From Deltaproteobacteria bacterium (GTDB lineage: Bacteria; Myxococcota_A; UBA9160; UBA4427): a stretch of 64,000 bases of DNA. Location of the stretch: assembly GCA_029261855.1 (NCBI GenBank), contig JAJDAN010000026.1:79797-143796 (forward strand), written 5' to 3'. The notes beneath the pieces were generated by a model. It was not told where the DNA came from. It did no database searches and saw nothing but the letters and a program-made list of their open reading frames with translations. Numbering within the stretch: position 1 is the first letter of the stretch; the number at the start of each line of letters is the position of its first letter. Below, piece after piece: positions 51,191 to 59,737 of this stretch. The translations under genes and the position numbers were made by a program.

Positions 51191-51673
51191 CTAGACTACT
51201 CCCTCGCGACGGAAGCGCTTGCAGCTCTCGATGAACGCCTCACCGTGCTCCCGCAGAAACGCGTCCGGGTCCCACGGCTGGTCCGAGAGCCGGTGCCGAT
51301 GCGGCGGTGCCACCACGTACACCCAAGCCTGGACCCTGTCGCCCGCATCTGTGACCACGTCCAACACGAGCCGGTCGTAGATGTCCGATTCGAAGACGTC
51401 GAGGCACGCGAGAGTCTCGGCGTCGACCTCGCGATAGAGAAGACCGGGAGTCTGCTCGTCTGACCCGGGCGTGAGCCCAGGCGCGGTACCGGGCGCAACA
51501 CCGGGCGCAACACCGGGATAGGTCCGTTCCAACAGACCCCGTCGGAAGTAGCCCGGCAACGACGCCGGAACGCCCACGAAGCGGCGACCCGTCACCGCCT
51601 CCATCACTGCGTCGAACTGCAGGGTCCCGTAGGCGAACACGCAATCGAGGCCCGGCTTGGCCTGCTGGGCCAC
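51191..51673 (-). CDS. Gamma-glutamylcyclotransferase-like (AIG2/GGCT fold) protein
   Basis: A 160-residue GGCT-fold protein. The conserved substrate-binding YGTL is in VFAYGTLQF near residue 15, and the probable catalytic Glu is in LDVFESDIYDR. Such proteins release 5-oxoproline from gamma-glutamyl amino acids or peptides, or cyclise related amides. A Pro/Gly/Ala repeat (PGVAPGVAPGTAPGLTPG, residues 54-71) is inserted in a loop and is unusual for the family. The GTG start abuts the stop of the upstream gene with no gap. Confidence 0.85.
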   Translation of the reverse strand: MAQQAKPGLDCVFAYGTLQFDAVMEAVTGRRFVGVPASLPGYFRRGLLERTYPGVAPGVAPGTAPGLTPGSDEQTPGLLYREVDAETLACLDVFESDIYDRLVLDVVTDAGDRVQAWVYVVAPPHRHRLSDQPWDPDAFLREHGEAFIESCKRFRREGVV

Positions 51674-52660
51674 TCAGACGAGCCCCGCGAGTCGTTCGCT
51701 GCCGATTCCGCTGATGAGCAGCCGCTCCTTGCGGCTTCCGACGAGCTGCTGGGTCCAATCGGTGAGGCCGCCGTCTCCGACCTCGAGCAGGTCGGTCTTC
51801 TGGTCTCCTGCCTCTTTCGCGTCTTTCACGTCCTGGCTCTCCGCGTAGACCTTGAAGCACAGCGACGCGTAGTAGTTCCGGCCTTGCTCGCGCGTTGCGT
51901 CGAGCGAGAACTCCACGTCCGGGTGAGCGGCCGACAGCGGTTCGATGGCCCGCGCGACGACATGGTCTTCCGCGGGACCCCCGTCGAGGACGGTGATCGG
52001 CACCCGCACGCGGCCGAGTTCCGCCCCCCGGTCGCACCATGCCTCGAGCAGGCGCACGTGGAAGCCAACGTGCTCGACCAGCTGAGTCAGCTCGAACTCG
52101 AAGGCACCCGTATCCCGCCCGGCGGTGCACAGCCCGAACAGGCGAAAGTGCGCGAAGTGACGCGCACCTTCCATCTGCTGGGCGCGAACCAGTCGCTGGC
52201 TCGCCGCCAACTTGACCGTAGCCGACGACTTCGGGTCCACGGCGAGCCGCTCGCGGCGTCGCTCCGCACACTCGAGGGCCATCGCGTTCGTCGAGTCTGC
52301 GGCGACCTCGGTGTTGCGCACGGTCGACACGATCCGATTCTGACTGGTCCCGGTCACGATCGCGGTAGCGCCGAGAGGCGCGACCGGCGACAGATCCAGC
52401 GCTTCGAAGCCTTCGGGCAACAACGACAAGGCCAGCGCATCCAGCTCCACCAGCCGCGCCGCCGGTACACCCGACGGCCTGGCGAAACGGCTCTTCGCGT
52501 AGCGCTCCATCAACTCACCCGGACGCCCCGCCTGGGCGCGGCGGCGATACACCTCGAGCAGCAGCGACTGCAGGTCCGTGGCGCCGAGGCGATCCGACAG
52601 GATCTCCACCAGGCCCGGGACCCCAGTCTTGCGCAGGATCCGGTCGAGCGGGCCGCTCAC
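51674..52660 (-). CDS. Conserved-looking protein of unknown function (about 328 aa)
   Basis: I do not recognise a named family. It resembles uncharacterised firmicute and actinobacterial proteins with the pattern APLGATAIVTGTSQNRIVST then RNTEVAADSTNAMALECAER, and FEFELTQLVEHVGFHVRLLE. The RNTEVAADSTNAMALECAER stretch suggests a nucleotide- or aminoacyl-binding fold, but I cannot place it. GTG 52660 is chosen: it lies 1 bp after the GNAT stop, whereas the longer frame to 52747 is Arg/Ser-rich shadow sequence. No signal peptide. Its place in a tight operon with GGCT and GNAT genes suggests amino-acid or amide metabolism, as a guess. Confidence 0.72.
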   Translation of the reverse strand: MSGPLDRILRKTGVPGLVEILSDRLGATDLQSLLLEVYRRRAQAGRPGELMERYAKSRFARPSGVPAARLVELDALALSLLPEGFEALDLSPVAPLGATAIVTGTSQNRIVSTVRNTEVAADSTNAMALECAERRRERLAVDPKSSATVKLAASQRLVRAQQMEGARHFAHFRLFGLCTAGRDTGAFEFELTQLVEHVGFHVRLLEAWCDRGAELGRVRVPITVLDGGPAEDHVVARAIEPLSAAHPDVEFSLDATREQGRNYYASLCFKVYAESQDVKDAKEAGDQKTDLLEVGDGGLTDWTQQLVGSRKERLLISGIGSERLAGLV

Positions 52661-52661
52661 G

Positions 52662-53147
52662 TCACAGGTCGAGGACGGCGTGCACCTCGCCATCCTCGTC
52701 TTCGCCCGTCTCGCGGAAGCCCAGCTTCTCGTAGAAACCCTGGGCACTGCCTTCGCCGCGGCGCCAGCTGGTATGGAGACTCTTCACGTCGGGACGCGAC
52801 TTCACGTGAGCGATGACGAGACGTACGCCGCGGCGCCCGAAGCCCATCCGCTGGAAGCGCTGGTCGATCATCAAGCGCCACAGGAAGCAGTAGCCCTGTT
52901 GGCGGGGCTGCTCGCAAAGGCTCTCGTCGTGCAGCAACGCGAAGCCCACCGGGGTCTCGTCGGCGTAGATGGCGCGGAACCAGGCCCCTTCGTCGAAGTG
53001 GGCCTCGGCGATGGAACGTTCGTTGCTCGCGACGAAGGCTTTCTGGTCCTCGGAAACCGACAGCGCGAGAATCTCGTGGAGGGTGTCCGAGTTGATCCGC
53101 TGCAAGCTCACGGAAGCTTCGGGGGTCACGCGTCCGGATGCGCTCAT
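52662..53147 (-). CDS. GNAT family N-acetyltransferase (polyamine-acetyltransferase-like)
   Basis: A 161-residue acetyltransferase resembling the BltD/PaiA spermidine-acetyltransferase type. FLWRLMIDQRFQRMGFGRRG carries the acetyl-CoA motif (QRxGxG), and the C-terminal GSAQGFYEKLGFRETGE is the usual family end. A specific substrate cannot be confirmed. The gene starts after 56 bp following the VOC gene and abuts the unknown gene below it. Confidence 0.9.
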   Translation of the reverse strand: MSASGRVTPEASVSLQRINSDTLHEILALSVSEDQKAFVASNERSIAEAHFDEGAWFRAIYADETPVGFALLHDESLCEQPRQQGYCFLWRLMIDQRFQRMGFGRRGVRLVIAHVKSRPDVKSLHTSWRRGEGSAQGFYEKLGFRETGEDEDGEVHAVLDL

Positions 53148-53203
53148 TCCAGTGAGTCTACTTCAAGCCGCATTTGGTACCGCACGAAACGACGGCCCGC
53201 GCT

Positions 53204-53689
53204 TCAGCGCCTCTTCCAGCTCGCCCACGCGTCGCTCGTTCGCCCACGCACGTGCTCCGCGCCGAGCTCGACGGTCAGGCAGCAGTATTCCAGCTGCAGG
53301 CCGTTCGGGTCGGGGAAGTAGATCGACTTGCACCAGCCGTGGTCGACCACGTCGGTGACGTCGACGCCCTTCTCGCGCAGCTCGTCGCGCTTCTTCTCGA
53401 GCTCGGTCGCGTCCGCGGACTGAAAGGCGAAGTGGTACATCCCGCCTTTGATGCCGAGTCCCCGATTGATGCCGGGGTCGAAGTCGGCCGCGACACCCTT
53501 CACCTCGTTGCATTCCATGAAGGCCACAAGCGCACCGTCGCCGGCGTCGAAGAACGCGTGGCGGATGGCGCCCCCCGTGGCGGGCTCGATCATCTCGCAA
53601 ACCACGGCCGGCATCCCCAGTACGTCCTCGTAGAAGTCGACGGTCGCCTCCATGTCGTGAGTGGCGAGACCGAGGTGATGGATGCCCAT
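53204..53689 (-). CDS. VOC (glyoxalase/extradiol dioxygenase-like) family protein
   Basis: A 161-residue VOC-fold protein. Candidate metal ligands are H4 and H5 in MGIHHLGLAT, a His in GMYHFAFQSAD, and the Glu of LQLEYC near the end. Two beta-alpha-beta-beta units are recognisable. ATG 53689 is used because GAGAGG lies just upstream and the conserved IHHLGLATHDM starts there; the longer in-frame extension is Ser/Arg-rich shadow sequence. It follows hisD after 16 bp and is probably co-transcribed with it. Reaction unknown. Confidence 0.85.
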   Translation of the reverse strand: MGIHHLGLATHDMEATVDFYEDVLGMPAVVCEMIEPATGGAIRHAFFDAGDGALVAFMECNEVKGVAADFDPGINRGLGIKGGMYHFAFQSADATELEKKRDELREKGVDVTDVVDHGWCKSIYFPDPNGLQLEYCCLTVELGAEHVRGRTSDAWASWKRR

Positions 53690-53705
53690 GTTGACCTCTC
53701 CTGTG

Positions 53706-55070
53706 TCAGCTCGACTTCTTCTCTTTCCTGGCGCGACCACGGATCCGCGCCGACGCGGCGTGGGCATCGAGACCCTCGGCCTCGGCCAGACGCGCGACGT
53801 CTTCGATGACGTGGGCCGGCATGCCCGCGCGGTAGTAGACGGTGCCACTGCGCTTGAGGAAGGTATAGACACTCACGCCGCTGGCGAAGCGCGCGGTGGT
53901 CCCGGTGGGCAGGCAGTGACTGGGGCCCGCGTAATAGTCGCCAGTCGCGACCGGCGACTGGTCCCCCAAGAAGAACTCACCCCCGTTGCGCAGCTGGTCT
54001 AGCAAGCGCTCGGGGTCGTGGACCGCGAGATTGACGTGCTCGGCGGCGATCCGGTCGGCGATCTCGACGGCCTGGTCCTCGCCCGAAACGATGACTCCCG
54101 CGGAGTCGCTGGCGAGTGCGCGCTCGATGATCTCGGATCGTCCTCGCTCCCCGAGCTGGCGGTCCACCTCGGCAACGATGCCCTTCGCGACGTCCAGCGA
54201 CCAGCAGATCAGGAAACACTTGCCCGGGTCGTGCTCGGCCTGGGCGATCAGGTCGGACGCCACGCATGCGGGGTCGGCGGTCTCGTCGGCGATCGTCACG
54301 ATCTCGCTCGGCCCGTAGAAGCCACCGTCGGTTCCGACGACCCCCGCCACCATCTGCTTGGCAAGCTGGCCATAGACGTTGCCCGGTCCGGCGATCAGGT
54401 CGACGGCTTCGACGGTCTCGGTGCCATACGCGAGGGCCGCGACCGCCTGGGCGCCGCCGATGCGGTAGACGGTCTCGATCCCCAGCATCCGACAGGTCGC
54501 CAGGACCACCGGCGAGATGTCTCGCACCTCGCCCTCGTCGTCGGGCTTCCGGGTCGGCGGCGGGTTCACGATGCGGATCTTCCGCGGATCGACGCCAGCC
54601 ACCAGGGCCGGAACCGCCAGCATGATCAGCGTCGAGAACAGCACCGCCGCACCGCCGGGGACGGTCAGACCGGCGCTCGCCACCGGCGCGTGCCGGAGGC
54701 CCAGCTCGGCGCCCTCGATGGTCACCGGCGGCACGTCCTCGGGCAGGATGTGCCGCTGGTAGGCCCGCACGTTCGCAATCGCGTTCTCGATGGACTCGCG
54801 CAGCGCCGGGTCGAGAGAGGCCTCGGCGGCGTCGAAGTCGGCTGCGGCCACGCGGATCGATCCGACGCCGAAGCCCGGATCCGTGAACTTCCGCATCAGC
54901 TCGACGACTGCCTCGTCACCCCGCATCCGGACCTGTTCGATGATGTCCGCGACGGTCGTCGCAACATCGCCCGCCAGGGACGTCGTACCGCGCAGGCGTG
55001 CCATGCGCGCCTCGAAGTCGGCGTGACCCGAAACCGTGGAGAGATCGAGAATGGGAAAGGCGCTGGCCAA
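53706..55070 (-). CDS. hisD: Histidinol dehydrogenase
   Basis: A 454-residue enzyme that oxidises L-histidinol to histidine in two NAD-dependent steps. Typical motifs are TVPGGAAVLFSTLIM, GGAQAVAALAYGTE, VDLIAGPGNVYGQLAK, and the zinc and base residues in IAQAEHDP and AAEHVNLAVHD, plus TGDYYAGPSHCLPT. Other his genes are absent from the window, and it heads a mixed minus-strand run, so it is either a scattered his gene or a HisD-family paralogue. The C-terminal 25 residues are basic (RIRGRARKEKKSS), longer than usual. A tandem repeat lies upstream. Confidence 0.9.
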   Translation of the reverse strand: MASAFPILDLSTVSGHADFEARMARLRGTTSLAGDVATTVADIIEQVRMRGDEAVVELMRKFTDPGFGVGSIRVAAADFDAAEASLDPALRESIENAIANVRAYQRHILPEDVPPVTIEGAELGLRHAPVASAGLTVPGGAAVLFSTLIMLAVPALVAGVDPRKIRIVNPPPTRKPDDEGEVRDISPVVLATCRMLGIETVYRIGGAQAVAALAYGTETVEAVDLIAGPGNVYGQLAKQMVAGVVGTDGGFYGPSEIVTIADETADPACVASDLIAQAEHDPGKCFLICWSLDVAKGIVAEVDRQLGERGRSEIIERALASDSAGVIVSGEDQAVEIADRIAAEHVNLAVHDPERLLDQLRNGGEFFLGDQSPVATGDYYAGPSHCLPTGTTARFASGVSVYTFLKRSGTVYYRAGMPAHVIEDVARLAEAEGLDAHAASARIRGRARKEKKSS

Positions 55071-55120
55071 GAGGCACTCCGTCGCAGGCCGGAGCAGGGT
55101 ACCGCACCCGCCTTCGCGGC

Positions 55121-55191
55121 GGCCGCGCCTCTGTGAGAGGCCGCGCCTCTGTGAGAGGCCACGCCTTTGCGACAGGCCGCGCCTTTGCGCC
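55121..55191. repeat. 18-bp tandem repeat upstream of hisD
   Basis: Four units: GGCCGCGCCTCTGTGAGA at 55121 and 55139 (identical), GGCCACGCCTTTGCGACA at 55157, and GGCCGCGCCTTTGCGCC from 55175. They lie between TauE/SafE and hisD, about 50-120 bases upstream of the hisD start. They may be a regulator array or slippage product. Confidence 0.9.
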
Positions 55192-55206
55192 GGCCGAGAC
55201 CGCCGA

Positions 55207-55899
55207 TCAGCCGAGGCCGACCCGCACCAGCAGCACCACTGCTGCCGCGGCCGATAGCCCCAGGATGAAGGGGCGGATCGACGTGCCGGCCAGCCAGCGC
55301 GTCATCGGGGACGACAGCGCGAAGCCGAGCACTTGTCCCGGCACCAGTATCGCCACGTAGGGCAGGTCGTCCCAGCCGAACGCTCCAACCCAGACCAGCG
55401 CCGATACGGTGACGCAGGTCGAAAAGATGAAGTAGACGGACAAGGTCCCGCGGAAGCGCGCGGCCCCCGCGTGCTGGTAGACCAGCGCCATGGGCGGGCC
55501 ACCGATGGCCGCCGTCGCGCTCATGAAGCCGCCGAGCAGACCCGCCGCGAGGGCGCTGCTCCGGGTCACCGCCACATGAACGCCGACCGCGCTGAGCCCC
55601 ACGGCGAAGAGCACCAACGAGCCGAACAGGATGCCGAAGCCGCGGGGGTCGAGCATGGCCAGCACCGACGCCCCGGCGAAGGCGCCGAAGGCATTTCCGA
55701 TCATCGAGAATCGAACCGTCGAGAAGTTGACATGGGAGCGGTCGCGGATCGCGACGCAGACGACCAGCACGAAAGCGCTGGCGACCAGGGGGCCCGGGAC
55801 CAGGGCCGGCTCGATGAACACCAGGATCGGCGCCGCGATCAGCGCCATCCCGAAGCCGATCGCGCCCTGGATGCAGGCGGCCGCCGTGACGATCGCCAC
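55207..55899 (-). CDS. TauE/SafE family anion permease
   Basis: A 230-residue membrane protein with about seven hydrophobic helices, matching the TauE/SafE family that exports sulfite, organosulfonates or other small anions. Recognisable parts are CIQGAIGFGMALIAAPILVF at the start, GLLGGFMSATAAIGGPPMALV in the middle, and the final helix. GTG 55899 may be too short by about ten residues; upstream codons encode LSALEITAI in frame but no better start. It probably heads with the bicupin 41 bp away. The exported anion is unknown. Confidence 0.88.
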   Translation of the reverse strand: MAIVTAAACIQGAIGFGMALIAAPILVFIEPALVPGPLVASAFVLVVCVAIRDRSHVNFSTVRFSMIGNAFGAFAGASVLAMLDPRGFGILFGSLVLFAVGLSAVGVHVAVTRSSALAAGLLGGFMSATAAIGGPPMALVYQHAGAARFRGTLSVYFIFSTCVTVSALVWVGAFGWDDLPYVAILVPGQVLGFALSSPMTRWLAGTSIRPFILGLSAAAAVVLLVRVGLG

Positions 55900-55940
55900 G
55901 ATCGCGGTGATTTCCAGGGCGGACAGCCGGAAGCTCCTCG

Positions 55941-56627
55941 CTACGCGGATCTCAGGGAGGAGACTCCGCCGGTCTTCACGTATAGCTCACAGCCCTCTGA
56001 GGAGGACGGCCGGTGGCTCGCGCCGGCGGGAAGGCGCAACCAGACTCCGGCAGCATGTCGTCCCGCCTCGTCTTCGAGAGCCCCGTCGAGAACGAGAATC
56101 TCGGCGCCGCCCGGATGGACTGTTGCGCCGGACCCGGCACCTGATCCGGCACCGACCGCCCAGCGTTCGAGCCGCATCTCTTCACCGTGCCCCCTGTAGA
56201 GCACCTTCACCGAAACTCCCTCCCGGTCGGAAGGGGTCCAGCGTGCGTCGTGAGTCTGCAGCGAGACGTGGCGGCGCCCCTCGCCGCCATATTGCCGGAG
56301 CTTGACGAAGAGAAGGCACCCGTCCCGGGAGAACGGCGCGTGACGGAAGCCTTCGGGGTTCAGCAGGTAGCTGCCCGACGGCCAGTCGCCGTGCTCGTCC
56401 GAGAACACGCCTTCGAGCACGAGGATTTCCTCGCCTTCGGGATGTTCATGCGCCGGGAAGCTGGCACCGGGCTCATAACGAACGACTGACGTCACCTGAC
56501 CGGACTCGGGCGCGCCCACGAGGTGCACACGCTTTCGCAGCACATGACCGCTGGGGCTCGGCTGCCATCCCATGCTGCCGGTGTCCACGCGGACGCGTAC
56601 GCCCATGTCTCCGTTGATCGATGTCAT
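55941..56627 (-). CDS. Bicupin protein, ChrR-like
   Basis: A 228-residue protein with two cupin domains. The first, residues 25-115, carries HEHPEGEEILVLEGVFSDEHG and a later H, the usual zinc set (two His, one Glu, one His), as in the anti-sigma factor ChrR. The second, residues 125-220, keeps HPGGAEILVLDG but lacks part of the first His pair, so metal binding there is uncertain. It lacks the N-terminal zinc-binding anti-sigma domain, so it may be a stand-alone metal sensor or enzyme. Coupled function with TauE/SafE is only suggested by position. Confidence 0.82.
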   Translation of the reverse strand: MTSINGDMGVRVRVDTGSMGWQPSPSGHVLRKRVHLVGAPESGQVTSVVRYEPGASFPAHEHPEGEEILVLEGVFSDEHGDWPSGSYLLNPEGFRHAPFSRDGCLLFVKLRQYGGEGRRHVSLQTHDARWTPSDREGVSVKVLYRGHGEEMRLERWAVGAGSGAGSGATVHPGGAEILVLDGALEDEAGRHAAGVWLRLPAGASHRPSSSEGCELYVKTGGVSSLRSA

Positions 56628-56689
56628 CGTGCACGCACCCTGCTGTGAAGGTCGCTGTATGAGATGCCCGCTCGCGATGCGCGTTTCGA

Positions 56690-57055
56690 TCAGAAGATCT
56701 CGTGTTCTTCGGTAATGAACAGCGTCGACGCTTCGAGGTCGATGAACTTCCGTTCATCGGCAATCAGGTCCGCCGCGGCGTCCCGGCCCTCGGCCGATGC
56801 GAGCGCCTGGTCGAGGGCCGCGCGGTCGCTCCACCACAGCTCGGTGATGCCGTCGTGCGCCGGGCTCATCCCGCGCGAAACCTGCAGGCTCTCGTTGAGA
56901 TCCGGATGGCAGGTGTGACTCTGCACGTAGCGCTCGGCGCCGAGCGCCTTGGCGTGACCGCGAACGCGCGGGCCATGGTCTTCCAGCCAGTAGCGATGGA
57001 ACTCCTCCTCGGAAATGTCGTCTCGCTTCCGGATGCAGTACACGAGCTTGATCAT
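56690..57055 (-). CDS. EthD domain protein
   Basis: A 121-residue EthD/ferredoxin-like-fold protein starting MIKLVYCIRKRDDISEEEFH, with RYWLEDHGPRV as the family core. EthD proteins are small dimeric alpha/beta barrels tied to ether degradation or to cyclisation and monooxygenase steps in polyketide pathways. ATG 57055 follows GGAGGAAG and overlaps the methyltransferase stop by four bases (ATGA), showing translational coupling. A role with the methyltransferase on a common compound is plausible. Confidence 0.92.
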   Translation of the reverse strand: MIKLVYCIRKRDDISEEEFHRYWLEDHGPRVRGHAKALGAERYVQSHTCHPDLNESLQVSRGMSPAHDGITELWWSDRAALDQALASAEGRDAAADLIADERKFIDLEASTLFITEEHEIF

Positions 57056-57855
57056 CGAGCTTCCTCCTTGACCTCTGTCGTCTTCTCTGCCGATTTGTCC
57101 GCGGCGACCGATCGCCAGTGATGAACGAAGCGGACCGCGTCCTCCTCGATGCGCAGATCGATTCCCGCCTGCAGGCCAGCCCCGGCAAGCGCCCGCAGCA
57201 CGGGCTCGAGGGCATCGATGGACCGGGCGTCCGCCACGATGGCCGCCCACTCGTCGAAGGCGCGCTGCTGATCCCAGGCCCTGACCTCGGCGACTGCGAA
57301 GCCCGCCGCGCCAATCACGTCGATCAGCTCGGCTTCGGGCAGCATGCGCACGTGCGAGGGGTCGCGCAGGATCTCGAGTGAATTGTGCAGCTCGGCCTCT
57401 TGCGGGTGCGGTGAAGCGACGATGTCGAGCACGACGAGTCGGCCCCCGTCCCGCAACACCCGCCATGCCTCGCGCAACACGGCGGCGGGATCTTCGAAGT
57501 GGTGGATCGCCAGTCGTGTCACCACGGCATCGAAGTAGCCGGACTCGCAAGGCAGCGACTCGACGGCCGCCTCGTGGAACGTGCCGTTTGCATGACCGGC
57601 TTCTGCACAGTGGGTGCGAGCCCGGGCCACCATTTCGGGTGTCAGGTCGACGCCGACAACCTCGGTCGCTTCCGGCGCAAGCGCCTCGCACACGAGCCCG
57701 GGACCGCAGGCCAGGTCGAGGATCCTGCCGGACCGGTGGGTACCGAGCGCCGTCCGCAGCCGCTCGCCCAGCTCGCTAGACGTGAATGTCGGAGAGCGCG
57801 AGAGCGCATCCGCCTGCAGGGTGAACTCGCGACGAGTGATGTCGGCCTTGCTCAT
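57052..57855 (-). CDS. SAM-dependent methyltransferase (class I)
   Basis: A 267-residue class I methyltransferase of the UbiE/COQ5-like group. The SAM motif is ILDLACGPGLVCEAL at about residue 45, with VVGVDLTPEMVARAR, FDAVVTRLAIHHFEDP and LREAWRVLRDGGRLVVLDIV as later motifs. The substrate could be a quinone-like ring or other small molecule. ATG 57855 overlaps the small upstream gene (ATGA); the long in-frame extension upstream is Pro/Arg-rich shadow. It is coupled to the EthD gene below it. Confidence 0.92.
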   Translation of the reverse strand: MSKADITRREFTLQADALSRSPTFTSSELGERLRTALGTHRSGRILDLACGPGLVCEALAPEATEVVGVDLTPEMVARARTHCAEAGHANGTFHEAAVESLPCESGYFDAVVTRLAIHHFEDPAAVLREAWRVLRDGGRLVVLDIVASPHPQEAELHNSLEILRDPSHVRMLPEAELIDVIGAAGFAVAEVRAWDQQRAFDEWAAIVADARSIDALEPVLRALAGAGLQAGIDLRIEEDAVRFVHHWRSVAADKSAEKTTEVKEEAR

Positions 57856-58031
57856 GGCGTCGCGATCCCGGGGTCTTCGAAGATGAGGGAGGCCGCCCGC
57901 ATGGGGACGCCTGCGCGCGCCTCTCCCATGGCGGCCTGGGCCACCATCTCGCGGGCCCGGGACGCGTAGAGCCGGCACCCGGTCTCCCGGCCGGTCGCGA
58001 TCCCAGCCTCCAGGCAGTCGAGGACGTGCAT
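57852..58031 (-). CDS. Small protein (59 aa), coupled to methyltransferase
   Basis: This short gene is a 59-codon frame from ATG 58031 that ends with ATGA overlap into the methyltransferase. It reads as a real protein: [20 protein letters not shown], then [20 protein letters not shown] and [11 protein letters not shown]. Codon usage is natural, unlike the Arg/Pro-rich shadows on this strand. It may start slightly upstream, as the frame remains open. I do not know the family. Confidence 0.6.
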   Translation of the reverse strand: MHVLDCLEAGIATGRETGCRLYASRAREMVAQAAMGEARAGVPMRAASLIFEDPGIATP

Positions 58032-58105
58032 CCGCCGGACGCTTCCACAGTCGGGGGCCGAGGGCCACGGACGCGGCGCCGGCTGCGGTACTCTCCCGCC
58101 CGGTC

Positions 58106-59206
58106 ATGAGCAGTTCATTCGGCAGAGCCTTCCGCATCAGCACCTTCGGCGAGTCCCACGGGGGCGGCGTTGGCGTCGTCGTCGAGGGTTGCCCGCCGCG
58201 CCTGGCCATCGACGTGGCGGAAATCCAGCGCGACCTCGACCGGCGCAAGCCCGGTCAGAGCCGCCTGACGACTCCCCGAAAAGAGGAGGACGTCGTCGAG
58301 ATCCTGTCCGGCACCTTCGAGGGCCGCAGCATCGGCTCTCCCATCGCGATGCTGGTACGCAACAAGGACGCGCGGCCGTCCGCCTATGCGGACTTCCAGA
58401 ACGTCTTCCGTCCTTCTCACGCCGACTACACCACCGAGGCCAAGTACGGCATTCGCAACTGGCAGGGCGGCGGCCGCGCCAGCGCGCGCGAGACCATCGG
58501 CCGTGTCGCCGCTGGCGCCATCGCCCGCAAGCTGCTGCGCGAAGTGGCTGGCGTCGAAGTGCTGGCCTGGGTCGAGCGCGTCGCCGACATCGAAGCCAAG
58601 ATCGACCCCGCGGCCGTCAGCCTCGAAGCCGTCGAGTCGAACCTGGTGCGCTGTCCCGATCCGGAAGCGGCCGCGCGGATGATCGAGCGCATCGACGCCG
58701 TCCGCGAACAAGGCGATTCACTCGGCGGCGTCGTCGGCTGCGTGGCGCGGGGCGTCCCGGCCGGCCTCGGCGAGCCCGTCTTCGAGAAGCTGGAAGCCGA
58801 TCTGGCCCGGGCGCTGATGTCGCTGCCGGCATCGAAGGGCTTCGAGATCGGCAGCGGCTTCGCGGGCACCTTGCTCACAGGCAGCGAGCACAACGATCCA
58901 TTCGTCCCCGGCCCCGACAGCAGCCATCCGCACACGGACTCGAACCGGTCCGGCGGCGTGCAGGGCGGCATCAGCAACGGCGAGCCGATCCTGTTGCGCA
59001 CCGCCTTCAAGCCGACCGCAACCATCCGCGTGCCGCAGCAGACCGTGGACCGCGACGGCAAGGCCGTCACCCTCGAGGCGCGCGGACGTCACGACCCCTG
59101 CGTGCTGCCCCGCGCGGTGCCGATGGTCGAGGCCATGGTGTGCCTGGTGCTTGCGGACCACTGGCTGAGACAGCGCGCCGTGGACGTGTTGCCCGCGATC
59201 GACTGA
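58106..59206 (+). CDS. aroC: Chorismate synthase
   Basis: A 366-residue chorismate synthase, which makes chorismate from 5-enolpyruvylshikimate 3-phosphate and needs reduced FMN. Signature motifs are [17 protein letters not shown] at the start, [17 protein letters not shown], the substrate-loop [35 protein letters not shown] and the late [17 protein letters not shown]. It is full-length and all the conserved Arg and His residues expected of the family appear intact. It stands alone on the plus strand, divergent from the methyltransferase group. Confidence 0.97.
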   Translation: MSSSFGRAFRISTFGESHGGGVGVVVEGCPPRLAIDVAEIQRDLDRRKPGQSRLTTPRKEEDVVEILSGTFEGRSIGSPIAMLVRNKDARPSAYADFQNVFRPSHADYTTEAKYGIRNWQGGGRASARETIGRVAAGAIARKLLREVAGVEVLAWVERVADIEAKIDPAAVSLEAVESNLVRCPDPEAAARMIERIDAVREQGDSLGGVVGCVARGVPAGLGEPVFEKLEADLARALMSLPASKGFEIGSGFAGTLLTGSEHNDPFVPGPDSSHPHTDSNRSGGVQGGISNGEPILLRTAFKPTATIRVPQQTVDRDGKAVTLEARGRHDPCVLPRAVPMVEAMVCLVLADHWLRQRAVDVLPAID

Positions 59207-59254
59207 TGTCGGTGCCCGGCCCAAGGAGCGGGCCCGGAATCAAACGCGAACGCG

Positions 59255-59704
59255 TCAGGGAAGCAGCACCATGCCTGCCGCCGCCGTGAGCGCCGCGACC
59301 AGCATGGCCACGGTCCCGAGCAGACCGTGGAGGTTCGCTCCCTTCTCCCGGCTGAGCTCACCGCGCGAGAGTCGCAGCCCCAGCCACCCGGCCGCCAGGA
59401 ATAGCCCCGCCGACACGACTGCGAGCCAGGCGTGCAAGCTGCCGAAGGGCGCCCAGCCGCGGAACCATACGGCCGAGACCGGGCCGGACACCAGGCCGAA
59501 CGCCATCAGCAGGACCGCGGGGCGCGCCATCCGCAGATGCGCGACGAGCAGCCCGCGCTTGGCGGGCTCCCCGCGCCGCCGCCCTGCGCGCATCCGTAGA
59601 CCGGCGCGCAGGGCGAGGCCGGCGATCACCAGCGACGCGACCATCAGAGCCGGGTGCCCGTGGGCGAGCCAGAAGGCGACGTCGTCGTGGCCGGTGGGAT
59701 CCAT
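59255..59704 (-). CDS. DUF4079 family membrane protein
   Basis: A 149-residue protein with four hydrophobic helices and His residues suitably placed for heme (H15, H17 near WLAHGHPALMV and H91 in SLHAWLAV). It matches the DUF4079 type, a cytochrome b561-like fold. Function is unknown, and heme binding is inferred. It lies between aroC (convergent, 49 bp gap) and the CinA-domain gene. Confidence 0.75.
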   Translation of the reverse strand: MDPTGHDDVAFWLAHGHPALMVASLVIAGLALRAGLRMRAGRRRGEPAKRGLLVAHLRMARPAVLLMAFGLVSGPVSAVWFRGWAPFGSLHAWLAVVSAGLFLAAGWLGLRLSRGELSREKGANLHGLLGTVAMLVAALTAAAGMVLLP

Positions 59705-59737
59705 GCGCGTCGCGTCCCGCTCGTCGCTTCCGACCGG

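Noticed and set aside
55121..55191. CRISPR array
   Set aside because: The 18-bp units are directly adjacent with no unique spacers, so this is a simple tandem repeat.
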